Of a stretch of DNA of 64,000 nucleotides, positions 20,164 to 29,078 are shown piece by piece (within the stretch, counting starts at the first letter, position 1; every line of letters begins with the position of its first letter). Made by a program: the position numbers and the translations under genes. This DNA comes from Ovis canadensis. Lineage: Eukaryota > Chordata > Mammalia > Artiodactyla > Bovidae. The stretch covers positions 23,972,501 to 24,036,500 of the forward strand of contig NC_091255.1 in NCBI RefSeq assembly GCF_042477335.2. Direction: 5' to 3'. The notes beneath the pieces are model-generated. The model made no database searches. It saw only the letters and a list, made by a program, of their open reading frames with translations, and had not been told where the DNA came from.

Positions 20164-20255
20164 AGTCGGCCAAAAAGTTCATTCCAGTTTTTTTTTTTTT
20201 TCCCATCACATCTAACATCTTATGGAAAACCCAAATGAATTTTTGGTCAACTCAG
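20164..20255. mobile_element. Mariner-like MITE
   Basis: Terminal inverted repeats: the left end 'ggccaaaaagttcattccag' corresponds to the reverse complement of the right end 'aatgaatttttggtcaactc', with the symmetrical 'aacatcttatgg' in the middle. TA dinucleotides flank it (20162-20163 and 20256-20257). Resembles the short palindromic mariner derivatives of ruminants. No transposase. Confidence 0.82.
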
Positions 20256-20299
20256 TAGGAAAAACATGAGCTAGGTCGGCCAGGGGAAACTTTTAGCAA

Positions 20300-20660
20300 G
20301 GTGTGTTTGATCTAAGTCCTCTCTATGTCACATTATCTCTGCTTGGCATGGCAGACATCTATTTACCAATATTTACTTTTTTTTCACCTTCCTATGAATC
20401 TCCTATGAATCCTCCCTTTGAGGTCTCAGACCCCTCAGCTCTCTCCCTTAGTCTAGAATGACATAAATACTCCATTTGACCTGACTGTCTTTAGAATCCC
20501 TCATGTGTGAATTCCCTGTATGTACATCATTAAATTTGATTTTCTCCTATTCATCTGTCTAATGCTAGTTTAATTCTTAGACCAACCAAAAGAACAGTGA
20601 AGGGTCGAGGGAAAATTTCTTTTCCTCTCAGACATTGCCATCCCTCTATTTTCTTTAGTG
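20300..20660. mobile_element. LTR-like sequence (ERVL-type), uncertain
   Basis: The stretch 'aaatttgattttctcctatt', 'catctgtctaatgctagttt', 'agaccaaccaaaagaacagt' and 'ggaaaatttcttttcc' resembles the 3' part of old ERVL LTRs. No coding sequence is attached. Confidence 0.38.
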
Positions 20661-22445
20661 AAGAGTTCAAATGTCTTTATATCAAAATTGTTGCCTCTTT
20701 TGTTTTTATTCCCCTCTTGCTTCCTTGGAGTGGTCCTCTCAGGGGTTACTTACAATGCTGCCTCCTGAGTTTGAATTCCTAAAACTTCGCACCGAATAAA
20801 ACATAACTCTCAAAAAAACAAATGTGCATGCATCCCAAGAACTTTTCTCCCCTGTCTGAGGGACTCAGAGGAAATGGTTGTTTTAAGGTTACTCCATCCA
20901 AGAACCTCTGCCAAATATTGAGAAGGTTGGTTGTGGGGGGGTGGGCGGTGGTGGTGCGTATGTTTTCTAGAACTAAGAACCCCAGTAGCTACATTCTATT
21001 TTTGGTAGCTGAGAAAATTCTCCAAGGCTGTCTAGCCTAATCCTATTTCTCTGCTTTTCAGAAATAAGAAGACCGAGACCCAGGGAGGAAAGGCTTTTGC
21101 CCACATCCCACAGAGAGAAGGTTCCTAAGTGGGATCAAGATCTTAGCTTGACTAACTTCATTTCTAAAAAAGCCCCAAACTCCTTCCACTGTAGACCTTA
21201 GGTGCTACATGAGATGCTGAAGATATATAAATGGCCCCAGACCCTGGGAAGTTATTTGGAGGAATGGAAGCAATGCTAGGAAGAGAAGAAATGCGTGGAC
21301 ATGCATTTCTTGGTTGCTGAAAATTCTGGTGGAAAAGGAGAGGAAAGATGGAGTTAGCTGAGCCAAGCTTCCTGGAGAAAGGGAGCTTTGGGTTCCAGTT
21401 TGGGATGAAAGCATGAAGTCTTGCATCTGTCACTGTGCCTGTATGTATGAGTTTCATCTTTTATAGAATTGTGTGTATTGGGTATGCTCACAGTATATAT
21501 GGGATGATAATCGTTTTCCTCATTTAGTAATAAACATGAGTAACTGTGAAGCTCAAAGTTAGCATCTGTTTGGTATATTTGAGGGTGGGTTTTTGGGTCT
21601 TGCTTAACTCTGAATGTTCTTCATCACTCTCATCTCTAAGGCCTCAGGTGGGGAGCCCCTCCCTGGTGACCCCTCCCACAGTCCAAACTGCAGCTGCCAG
21701 CACTTAAATCCAGTGAGCAGTGAGTTCTCGGATTTGCTTCTAGTTGAAATCAATATTTGCTGAGAAGAATGCATCTTAATTTCAGCGGCCAGCTCTCCGG
21801 GCAAGAATTGCTCTAAAACAAACCTCCAAACCCACAGACTTAATGCGTCCTAGTTCCGTTGTTTAGTAAATCTCTCTGTACAGAGAAAAATCCATTAGCT
21901 GACGGGGCAGGGATGGGGGTAGTGGGATGTGGGGAGAAAGAGAGTGGAGGCCCCCAGATGTAGCCTCAGCAGCAGAGATGGGACTGAGAGCCTGGGGCAC
22001 CCAATGAGAACTCAGCCACGTCCCTGGACCCAGCCCAGGACATTCCCGGCCTCCTGCAAGCCGGGAGGCTCAGCCAGGGTGTCACTGATAGAATGAATGG
22101 GAGGAGACCCCTTTCCCCAGTGCCTGCTTGGGGAAGTGTTTTCTAATTGCCAGTTGTCCCATCCTAAATCTACAAGGAGGCAATTGATTTTCTTTTTAGC
22201 TGAACTGGGGGAAAGCAATCATTTACCCCAGAATACAGGTTTTAATGAATCTGTGAAACATATGAGGTCACCCTGATTACATCTTCCCCTGACAGCCCAG
22301 GATGGCTCAGCAGCAGCACTCAGAAGACTCTCTGAATGAGGAGGCTTTCCCAACCCAGCTCCCTCCCTTTGCTCTGCTGAGTCAGAGTATGTCTTAGAGC
22401 TTTTCTCCCTGGAAGTCAGGGGGCCTGGGTTTAGGCTCAGCTTAA
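20661..22445. other. Unique sequence with a candidate conserved block
   Basis: No recognised repeat or exon. It holds a perfect 14-bp palindrome tctctgtacagaga (21873-21886). A low-GC block at 22130-22280 looks slowly evolving, but this cannot be tested here. Confidence 0.35.
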
Positions 22446-22455
22446 CCCACCATGG

Positions 22456-22658
22456 GGGTATCTCTGGTGGCTCCACAGCAAAGAATCCACCCTAGAGACT
22501 TGGGTTCAATCCCTGGGTCAGGAAGAGCCCCTGGAGAAGGAAATGGCAACCCACTCCAGTATTCTTGCTGGAAGTGCTATGGACAGAGAAACCAGGCAGG
22601 CTGCAGTCTATGGGACTGCAAAAGAGCTGGGCATAACTGAGCGACTAAACAACAGCAG
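22456..22658 (+). mobile_element. Bov-tA SINE
   Basis: Starts ggtatctctggtggctccac, has the B box ggttcaatccc, and ends 'ataactgagcgactaaacaa'. Perfect duplication cccaccatgg at 22446-22455 and 22659-22668. Confidence 0.93.
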
Positions 22659-22669
22659 CCCACCATGGA

Positions 22670-22800
22670 CAGGCAACAAGAGCCTGGGCTCCAAAGTCAC
22701 TGTCACCTGCGTGAGCATCCAGCTTTACCACTTTCTACCTGAACATCTGTAGGCAGCAGCTTTAACCTCTCTGAGCTTCAGTTTCCTCAAGAATCCTCTA
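22670..22800 (+). mobile_element. MIR-like fragment
   Basis: Shows 'agctttaccactttctacct' and 'ctctgagcttcagtttcctc'. Confidence 0.55.
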
Positions 22801-23895
22801 GGGAAGAATCACTGTCAGAACACAAACCTTAAAGTGTCAGGTTGATACTTGGTGGGAAAGGCAAGGAAGCAATAATTACCAGTTAGCACCTCAGTTTTCC
22901 CTCTCTGTATAGTGGATTGAATGTTGTTTTACAATGAATTACGAGGAAGGATGGAAACAACGAGAAACAGTAGTATGGGAGTTCCTTTTGTGCTCAAATG
23001 CCAGAGATCAGAAATGAACGCAGGAACCAGGTCTTCAGGAAATGGTGTGGAAGGCACGCCCCTTTCCCTTAGAAGAATCCAGTCTAGGACTGCTGGCTCC
23101 AAATCAGGACGTTCCATGTTCAGTTTATTTCCTAATTTTCCAGATAGGGGAACTAAAACTCGGACAGGGTTAGTGACCTGCCTGGGGTCACCAGCCAGCC
23201 AGCTGGGAGCAGTGAAGTCTCAGATCCAGGGCTGCAGACTCCAGGACATCAGGCCTTTTGCCAAAGGTAGGGTCCTACCTTCACTTGCTTCTTGTTTTAG
23301 GAAACTCAGACCACCTGAGGTGGGAGGCAGTGGCCTGAGTGAAAGGGGAAATGAAAGCTGAGGGGGTGTTGATGAAGGAGCAGGGACCACAGAGGAAAAG
23401 GTATTTTCACCTTGAATTATTTTTATTAAATGTCACAACAGCTTCACAGCATTTGGGATCCAGGTAGACAAATCAATGAAAATAATTATAGCAAACATCC
23501 TGCCTTCCCCCTTCCCTCCTTCTTCCATCCCCACAGCTCCCTTGGACTAAGCGAGGGGCTGGATCACTCAGCTTTGTGCTCCAGCCCCAGGGGAGCAAGG
23601 GCGGCAGCCCCTCTGACCTCTGCCTTCTCTTCTCTTTGTTTACAAGCTGCTTGGCCCGACTCGAGGCTCAGATCTTAGAGAAAGGAACAGCTCCAGCAAG
23701 AGCAGCAGCTTCAGTGATGGGAGCAGCAGCAGAAAAAATGAGCCAGAGGCCAGAGAGAGAGAGACAAGCAACTCCTACAGTGACTTAGAAACTGGTAAGA
23801 GGGCTTTTATTCTTAGAATCCATTTATGGCTTAGAAATAAACCTTCTGTCAAGCCTTTTATTGCTAGTCAGATGACAAGATAAGTCCGAGTCACA
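22801..23895. other. Unique sequence with a short MIR trace
   Basis: A reverse MIR-type segment (ttccagataggggaactaaa, then gtgacctgcctggggtcacc) lies at 23138-23235. The AGCAGC-rich stretch at 23690-23740 is short low-complexity sequence. A 146-codon plus-strand frame (22921-23361) shows no domain and overlaps the MIR trace. Confidence 0.45.
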
Positions 23896-23924
23896 TGAAT
23901 GAAGGCTGTTGGAGTCATCTATCC

Positions 23925-24420
23925 ATTCACCCATCCATCCATTCAACCACCCAGCTATTCACTCACCCACCTACCCGCCTATCCACTCAAGTATCCATCA
24001 GGCTGTGCATCCATCCATCCATCCATCCATCTTTCCATCCATCCATCTTTCCATCCATCCATCCATCTTTCCATCCATCCATCCACCCACCCAACCATCC
24101 ACTTACCCACCTACCCACCTATCCACTCAAGTATCCATCAGGCTGTGCATCCATCCATCCATCCATCCATCCATCCATCCATCCATCCATCCATCTTTCC
24201 ACCCAACCATCCACTCACCCACCTACCCACCTATCCACTCAAGTATCCATCAGGCTGTGCATCCATCCATCCATCCATCCATCCATCTTTCCATCCAACC
24301 ATCCACTCACCCACCTACCCACCTATCCACTCAAATATCCGTGATTTTGCCCATCTGTTCATCCTTCCATCCATTTATCTATTCATTCATGTATCTATTC
24401 ATCCCTTTTCAATCATTCAA
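23925..24420 (+). repeat. (ATCC)n array with higher-order units
   Basis: Tetranucleotide CCAT/TCCA repeats broken by a recurring non-ATCC cassette: 'cacccacctaccc', 'ctatccactcaagtatccat' and 'caggctgtgcat'. The landmark aagtatcc occurs at 23989, 24129 and 24241, and its variant aaatatcc at 24333, giving spacings of 140, 112 and 92 bp. All three are multiples of four. Because the unit is 4 bp and lacks stops, all three plus frames stay open and translate as HPSI-type repeats; this is not evidence of a protein. Confidence 0.95.
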
Positions 24421-24489
24421 TGACCATTTATTGAGGATCTATAGGAAATGGCATTGTAGTGGAAAGGTCAATAACCCTGAATAAAATTC

Positions 24490-24945
24490 TTGCTCTGCCA
24501 TTTCAGAGGTATCTTTGCTTGCTGGATGTCTTCCATTTGCCCTCCAGAGTCACTGCATAGACCTGTGCAGATGGCGTCAGGAGCCCCCCTGCCTCCTAAC
24601 TTCTGTGTGGGCTTGTCTCATGGAAAGGATGAGCAGGAGATGAGAGGGAGGGAGGAGACCAAACCTGGAGCCTTTTCCTCCCTCTGGGGTCCCTCAGCTA
24701 AAGCTCATGGGTCTTACTATGTGGCCCTCTCCACACAACCCTTTCCATCTTTGGGTTGTGGGACTCTCCCTTTCAGGTAAGAGCACCAGTATTTACCTGC
24801 CCCAAGGTACTTCCATATCCCTTATGGTTTTCCTATACCCTGACCATGCCTTTAAAATAACCCTTTCATTAAACTTTCCTGAATAACTGAAGTTATTTCA
24901 GTTTCAGTTGCCCATCAGTTTCCTCCTGGGACCTAGACTAATATA
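24490..24945. mobile_element. Possible LTR-like ancient repeat
   Basis: The end reads 'ctttcattaaactttcctga', 'cagttgcccatcagtttcct' and 'cctgggacctagactaatat', similar to 3' ends of some old mammalian LTRs. The rest is too diverged to place. Confidence 0.35.
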
Positions 24946-24949
24946 CCAT

Positions 24950-25060
24950 GTGATCCTGAGTAAATTTTGTTTTACCTCTTCAAATCTCAATTCCTCCATA
25001 GGTAAAACGAGACTATAAATTCTGCCCTGCAGGATTGTTGTGAGGCTCAGGGAAGATAAA
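24950..25060 (+). mobile_element. MIR-like fragment
   Basis: Shows 'atgtgatcctgagtaaattt', 'aattcctccataggtaaaac' and 'aggattgttgtgaggctcag'. Confidence 0.6.
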
Positions 25061-25262
25061 GGGCTTACCCAAGTTTGTGCAGCTGGTTAAGGGGCAGGGC
25101 TGGGAGGCAACACCAGAAATATCTGAGCCAAAACCCAACCTCCTAGCATCTGGTGCCCTAGGGTGTGGTCACTCTTGGGTAAGTGGCAACGGAGGGTCAC
25201 ATTAGTGGACTCAATGACCCTCTTCAGCCTCACAGGGTCCTCCTGGCCAGACTGGCTTTGGT

Positions 25263-25359
25263 GTGCTTGCTTAGTGGCTCAGTCATGTCGGACTCTTTGC
25301 GACTGCATGGACTGCAGCCTGCCAGGCTCCTCTACCCATGGGATTCTCCAGACAAGAGT
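25263..25359 (-). mobile_element. 5'-truncated BovA SINE
   Basis: Only 97 bp of BovA remain, with the 3' end at 25263. Perfect 12-bp duplication actggctttggt at 25251-25262 and 25360-25371, so the truncation occurred at insertion. Confidence 0.93.
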
Positions 25360-25589
25360 ACTGGCTTTGGTACCTTGCCCTCATTGCTCAGATGCTGGCA
25401 GAAGGGAAGCAGTTTGCATCCTTCCTCCTCCCACTGCAGAGACAGTCTTAGAGGCCCTGAACCATCAATTCCATTCAAGAGCAGTCAAGAGCGGTATCCA
25501 GGAAAAGGATGCCCCGGTGTTGGCTGATGAGGTCAAAAGAAGTATTGCCAAATTTCCTTCTTAATCAAACAGATAGTAAAGGAAGAGGG

Positions 25590-25770
25590 AGCTGGCATTT
25601 GTCATGAGAGCTCCATGAGCTAGGTGCTTAAATGAATTCGCTCATTTAATCTCCCAGCAATAGAGGAGGTGGGAATTTTTACCCCTATTATTCACGTGAG
25701 GAAACTGAGGCTTTGAAAGGTTAAATAGCCCACACAATATCCAGCCAGTAAAGGATGGGGTAGGTGAGGG
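25590..25770 (-). mobile_element. MIR-like fragment
   Basis: Reverse-complement MIR order: 'tcgctcatttaatctcccag', 'attcacgtgaggaaactgag', 'ggttaaatagcccacacaat'. Confidence 0.65.
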
Positions 25771-25889
25771 ACCACTCAAACCCAGTCCTGCCTGTATAGC
25801 CTTGTCTTTTCCCACATTACCAGGATTAACAGAAGGAGACCATACTCTGTTTTACTAGCTTGGCAATTTATATTTCTTTCCTGCATCTT

Positions 25890-26600
25890 CTGGGACTTGG
25901 GTCCATCAGTTACTCTTCTTACGCTCTCTCCTGCATCTTCAAACTTGCTCTCTTCCTTGGCTCCCTCTCTTCTACATAAGAATGTGTGTAAGTCTCCTGA
26001 GTCCTTGAATCATGCGTTTGCTCAACCTTGCTTTCTCTACCCATCACCAGTCTTTCTTACTCTACTCCATCTTCTCACCTACCGCTGCCAGCCTTCTGTC
26101 CCCGTCACGCCTTGTCCAGCGAAGGCTAGTAATGACCTGGTCACCGATTTCAACAGGAACCGTCTAGTTTCATCTTCAGCTTCGTTGATTCATTCAGTAA
26201 ATTTTGCTGAGTCCCTGCTCTGTGACAGGCATAATTCTAGATACTAGAGATAAAGCAATGAATGAAAGAAAAGGACAAAACAAAACAGATCCCTGCCATC
26301 ATGGAGCTTACATTCCAGGGGTTTGGGGTGACAGATGATATTAATGAAAAAGTACAGCACCTCTTGCATTTCTCTCTCTGTGTGTCTCGCTTATGTGTCT
26401 CCCAGGCCAAGTCTTCTTGGTCCTATCTGAGAGCACTCCCTGCCCCCCCTGTTTTTCTCACCTGTGGAGGCTGATCCGCCCACCAGCTCTGTCCTTGGTC
26501 CTGATACCCCCTCATTCACTCCAGAAAGACCTCATCTACTCCCTGGCTTCAACTGCCCGAATGTGAGGGACTCTTGAATCCAAAGAGTCAACTTAGGCAT
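25890..26600. mobile_element. L2 mosaic: plus ORF pieces around a minus 3' end
   Basis: 25890-26180 resembles L2 ORF sequence upstream of the RT active site on the plus strand (ctactccatcttctcaccta, then agtaatgacctggtcaccga). 26185-26345 is an L2 3' end on the minus strand (cattcagtaaattttgctga to atggagcttacattccag). 26500-26600 returns to plus-strand L2 RT sequence (gacctcatctactccctggc). So one L2 fragment appears inserted in, or rearranged with, another. Confidence 0.6.
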
Positions 26601-27034
26601 TGATTTCATGCTGCAGATGTATTTATCCAGCTGCCTCTTGACTCTTCCACCTGGGTATCTTGCTTCAAGCCCCTTTGGACCACAGAATATCCTTCACTGA
26701 ATATTCTCTCCCCAACTCCCACTCTGCTCCTTTCCATGTATTCCCAGGCTCTGTGTGGTCCCCAGTATTCCCAGGTGTGCATGCTGGTCTCCTGGTCTTT
26801 CTCTTATATGTCCCCCTACTTCCCCTCTTCCTGAGACCTATCTCCCAAGCTGGTTCCTCCTGCTCCCCCCTGCCCTCAACCACTACCTCATCCCATCACT
26901 TCCGTGGAACCCCACACCACCTCACCTGCAGTGTCTGTCCACTACGTTCAAGCACAGCGCTTGGCACATAAGGGCCATCCACTTAGTGTGTGTCGCAGGA
27001 ATGTGTGCATGTCTAAGTAAGGAAATACAAATGC
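26601..27034. other. Diverged, possibly L2-related sequence
   Basis: Pyrimidine-rich on the plus strand, with 'caagcacagcgcttggcaca' near 26950, a possible L2 3' trace. No gene supported. Confidence 0.35.
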
Positions 27035-27180
27035 CTTCCCTGCCTGCAAGCTCATGAAATCCTCACAGCAACTCCGAAAATGGCCAATAACACTTCCCTT
27101 TGACAGCTCAGAAATCTGGGACTTAGACGCATGCAAGACATTCTTGCAGCTAATAAGGGGAAAAGCCAGAGCTGCAGCGT
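27035..27180 (-). mobile_element. MIR-like fragment
   Basis: Shows 'gaaatcctcacagcaactcc', 'tttgacagctcagaaatctg' and 'gctaataaggggaaaagcc' in reverse MIR order. Confidence 0.45.
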
Positions 27181-27199
27181 TCCTATTTCTCTGGATTTG

Positions 27200-27980
27200 A
27201 GAAATCCAACACTTAGGGCTTCAGGCTGGGCTAGGACGGTTCCAGGAGTGACTTGCCAAGAAACAAGAAGTTCTCTGAGTGGATGAAGTCATGTTTCCAG
27301 AGCTAATAAAGCCAAGGTTCTTACCGCATTCTCCAAGGGAGAGAAATTTAAAGTGCAGCTGTAGTCCTTGGCGGCTCCGGGTGACCAGAGAGCCCAAGGT
27401 CAGCCCTGCTGAGAGTGTGATTTGCCCCCAGAAGCATCCATTGCGTGCTAATGGTGTACACAGTACCGCTCCAAGCCTGGCCAAGCTGCCGAGTTCATAA
27501 CCACTGGCTGATTGTAGCATCATGGGAAATAAACTCTTCAAAAAAGTAAGCAAAATTTGCTGCTGCAAGTCGGGGGAGAAAAACAGAACCATTGCAAATG
27601 CATATTAAGTGTATCTGACACTGTGTATAATATGGTTTCAATGCCAGGCAACTTGTTAGCTTCCTAATATGTGTATTCTGGAGTGTTTGCAAATATGTTA
27701 CAGGGCTTGGCAAACAGCTCCACAGGCACCATGGAGAGGCTGCTCTTACTTTAAGCCAATGTCATCTGTGGCTTTTAAACTCTCTCCTGCCCCAGTTAAC
27801 CCAGGCCTGGGTTGGTGGCCCCTGGAGCAACTCATCTCATTGCCATCCTTTCCATTCTTTTGGTACAGAAAATCAGTGGATCCACCAACTCAGCTTGCTA
27901 TGGAGGGTTGCAGCCACACCCTCGGGCTGGCCTAAAACCCTGGAGTGCCAGGGCTAAAGGGGCCTTGCTAAAGCTTCTAG
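27200..27980. other. Unique sequence, candidate conserved non-coding block
   Basis: No repeat recognised. The 27410-27640 part is balanced in composition, free of recognised repeats, and rich in short motifs such as 'attgcaaatgcatattaagt'. This is only a hint of constraint. Confidence 0.3.
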
Positions 27981-27986
27981 TCCTAG

Positions 27987-28186
27987 GACTTTCCCAGCTG
28001 TACAAAGGTTGAGACTTCCCCTTCCAGTGCAAGGGGTGAGGATTCACTCCCTGATCAGAGATCTAGGATTCTACATGCCTCACAGCCAAAGAAACCAAAA
28101 CACAAACTCAGAAGCAATGTTGTAACACATTCAATAAAGACTTTTAAAAAATGATCTATATAAAAAAAAAAAAAGTTAAAAAAACC
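27987..28186 (+). mobile_element. CHR-2-type SINE, complete
   Basis: tRNA-like head (gactttcccagctgtacaaa), a degenerate B-box region (ggattcactccctg), the CHR-2-specific tail 'agaagcaatgttgtaacaca', 'ttcaataaagacttttaaaa', then poly(A). Duplications aaagcttctagtcctag (27970-27986) and aaagcttcaagtcatag (28187-28203), 15 of 17 matching. Confidence 0.93.
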
Positions 28187-28421
28187 AAAGCTTCAAGTCA
28201 TAGCACCTGTTGTACAGCAGAGAAAACTGAGGTCCAGATAGGACCAAGGGACCAGAAAGGCCCTTGACTGAAGGCAATGGTGCAAGATGATAGCGGTAGG
28301 AGGACTGGATATAGGCCATCCGCAGCATTCCTGGACATTTTGCTTGGTGCCTAGAGTTGAGGGACAGGCTGTATGTGTCTTCAGGAACTGTTGCATTTTT
28401 TTGACAGGCCAGAGCAGCAAT

Positions 28422-28602
28422 CAGACTTCCCTTGTGGCTCAGACAGCTAAGAATCTGCCTGCAATGCAGGAGACCCAGGTTCGATCCCTGGGTCAGGAAG
28501 ATCCCCTGGAGAAGGAAATGGCAACCCACTCCAGTCTCATTGCCTAGAGAATCTCCATGGACAGAGCAGCCTGGCGGGCCACAGGCAGACACGACTGAGA
28601 AA
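28422..28602 (+). mobile_element. Bov-tA SINE with 3' deletion
   Basis: A box region (tgtggctcagacagc) and consensus B box ggttcgatccc are intact. The BovA end lacks the 'acagtccatggggtcgcaa' part and resumes at 'cagacacgactgagaaac'. Confidence 0.9.
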
Positions 28603-29010
28603 CCAGCATTCTCAGGGCAGCCAGCAGGGAATGAAGGAGGAGCCAGCATCCATCTCTCGTGTCTCTGGGTGGAACAAAGCAGCCCCGTGCTTGTCCCCAT
28701 TCTCCACCCGGTACCCTGCCTTCCAGAGCAGAGGGTGCGGGTCCCCGTCGCAGCCACAGGGCCAGCCAGGGTGAAAATGGGAGGCCTGCTGAAGGCAGAT
28801 ACTGCCCTAAGCGCTCCTTTGCTGGCTGGCTTGCCGTCTTTCTGGCCGAGGGAACAGAACCTGAGGAGCTCACCCTGAGCAACAGAAATCCCCACTCGAC
28901 TTGGTTTCCGTAATCTGCCTGCAGATCTTGCCTGGTTAACCCCGTGGGTCATTTTAATTTTCCAGAAGCTTTTCAACTTCCCTTGGATCCTTAATCAGAT
29001 AAGGGGATCT
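28603..29010. other. Unique GC-rich sequence
   Basis: No repeat. A minus-strand frame of 266 codons runs from here through the Bov-tA copy (28176-28976); its middle is SINE translation, so it is not accepted as a gene. Confidence 0.5.
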
Positions 29011-29078
29011 GTGCATGTGTTTGTGTGTGTGTATGTGTGCGTGTGTGTGCGTGTGTGTATGCAAGCGTGCATGCGCAC
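29011..29078 (+). repeat. Interrupted (TG)n microsatellite
   Basis: TG dinucleotides broken by CA, TA and GC steps (gtgcatgtgtttgtgtgtgt and onward), grading into alternating purine-pyrimidine sequence (gcatgcgcacccgtgc). Confidence 0.9.

Noticed and set aside
23925..24420. Possible CRISPR-like array
   Set aside because: The regular cassette spacing comes from a tetranucleotide minisatellite in mammalian DNA; there are no unique spacers and no cas genes.
23895..24484. Three overlapping plus-strand open frames of 149-191 codons rich in His-Pro-Ser-Ile
   Set aside because: All three frames are open because ATCC-type repeats lack stop codons; the translation is a by-product of the tandem array.
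28176..28976. Minus-strand 266-codon open frame
   Set aside because: Its centre is an antisense Bov-tA translation (CLSHKGS-type), and both ends are unique DNA without a recognisable domain or splice context.
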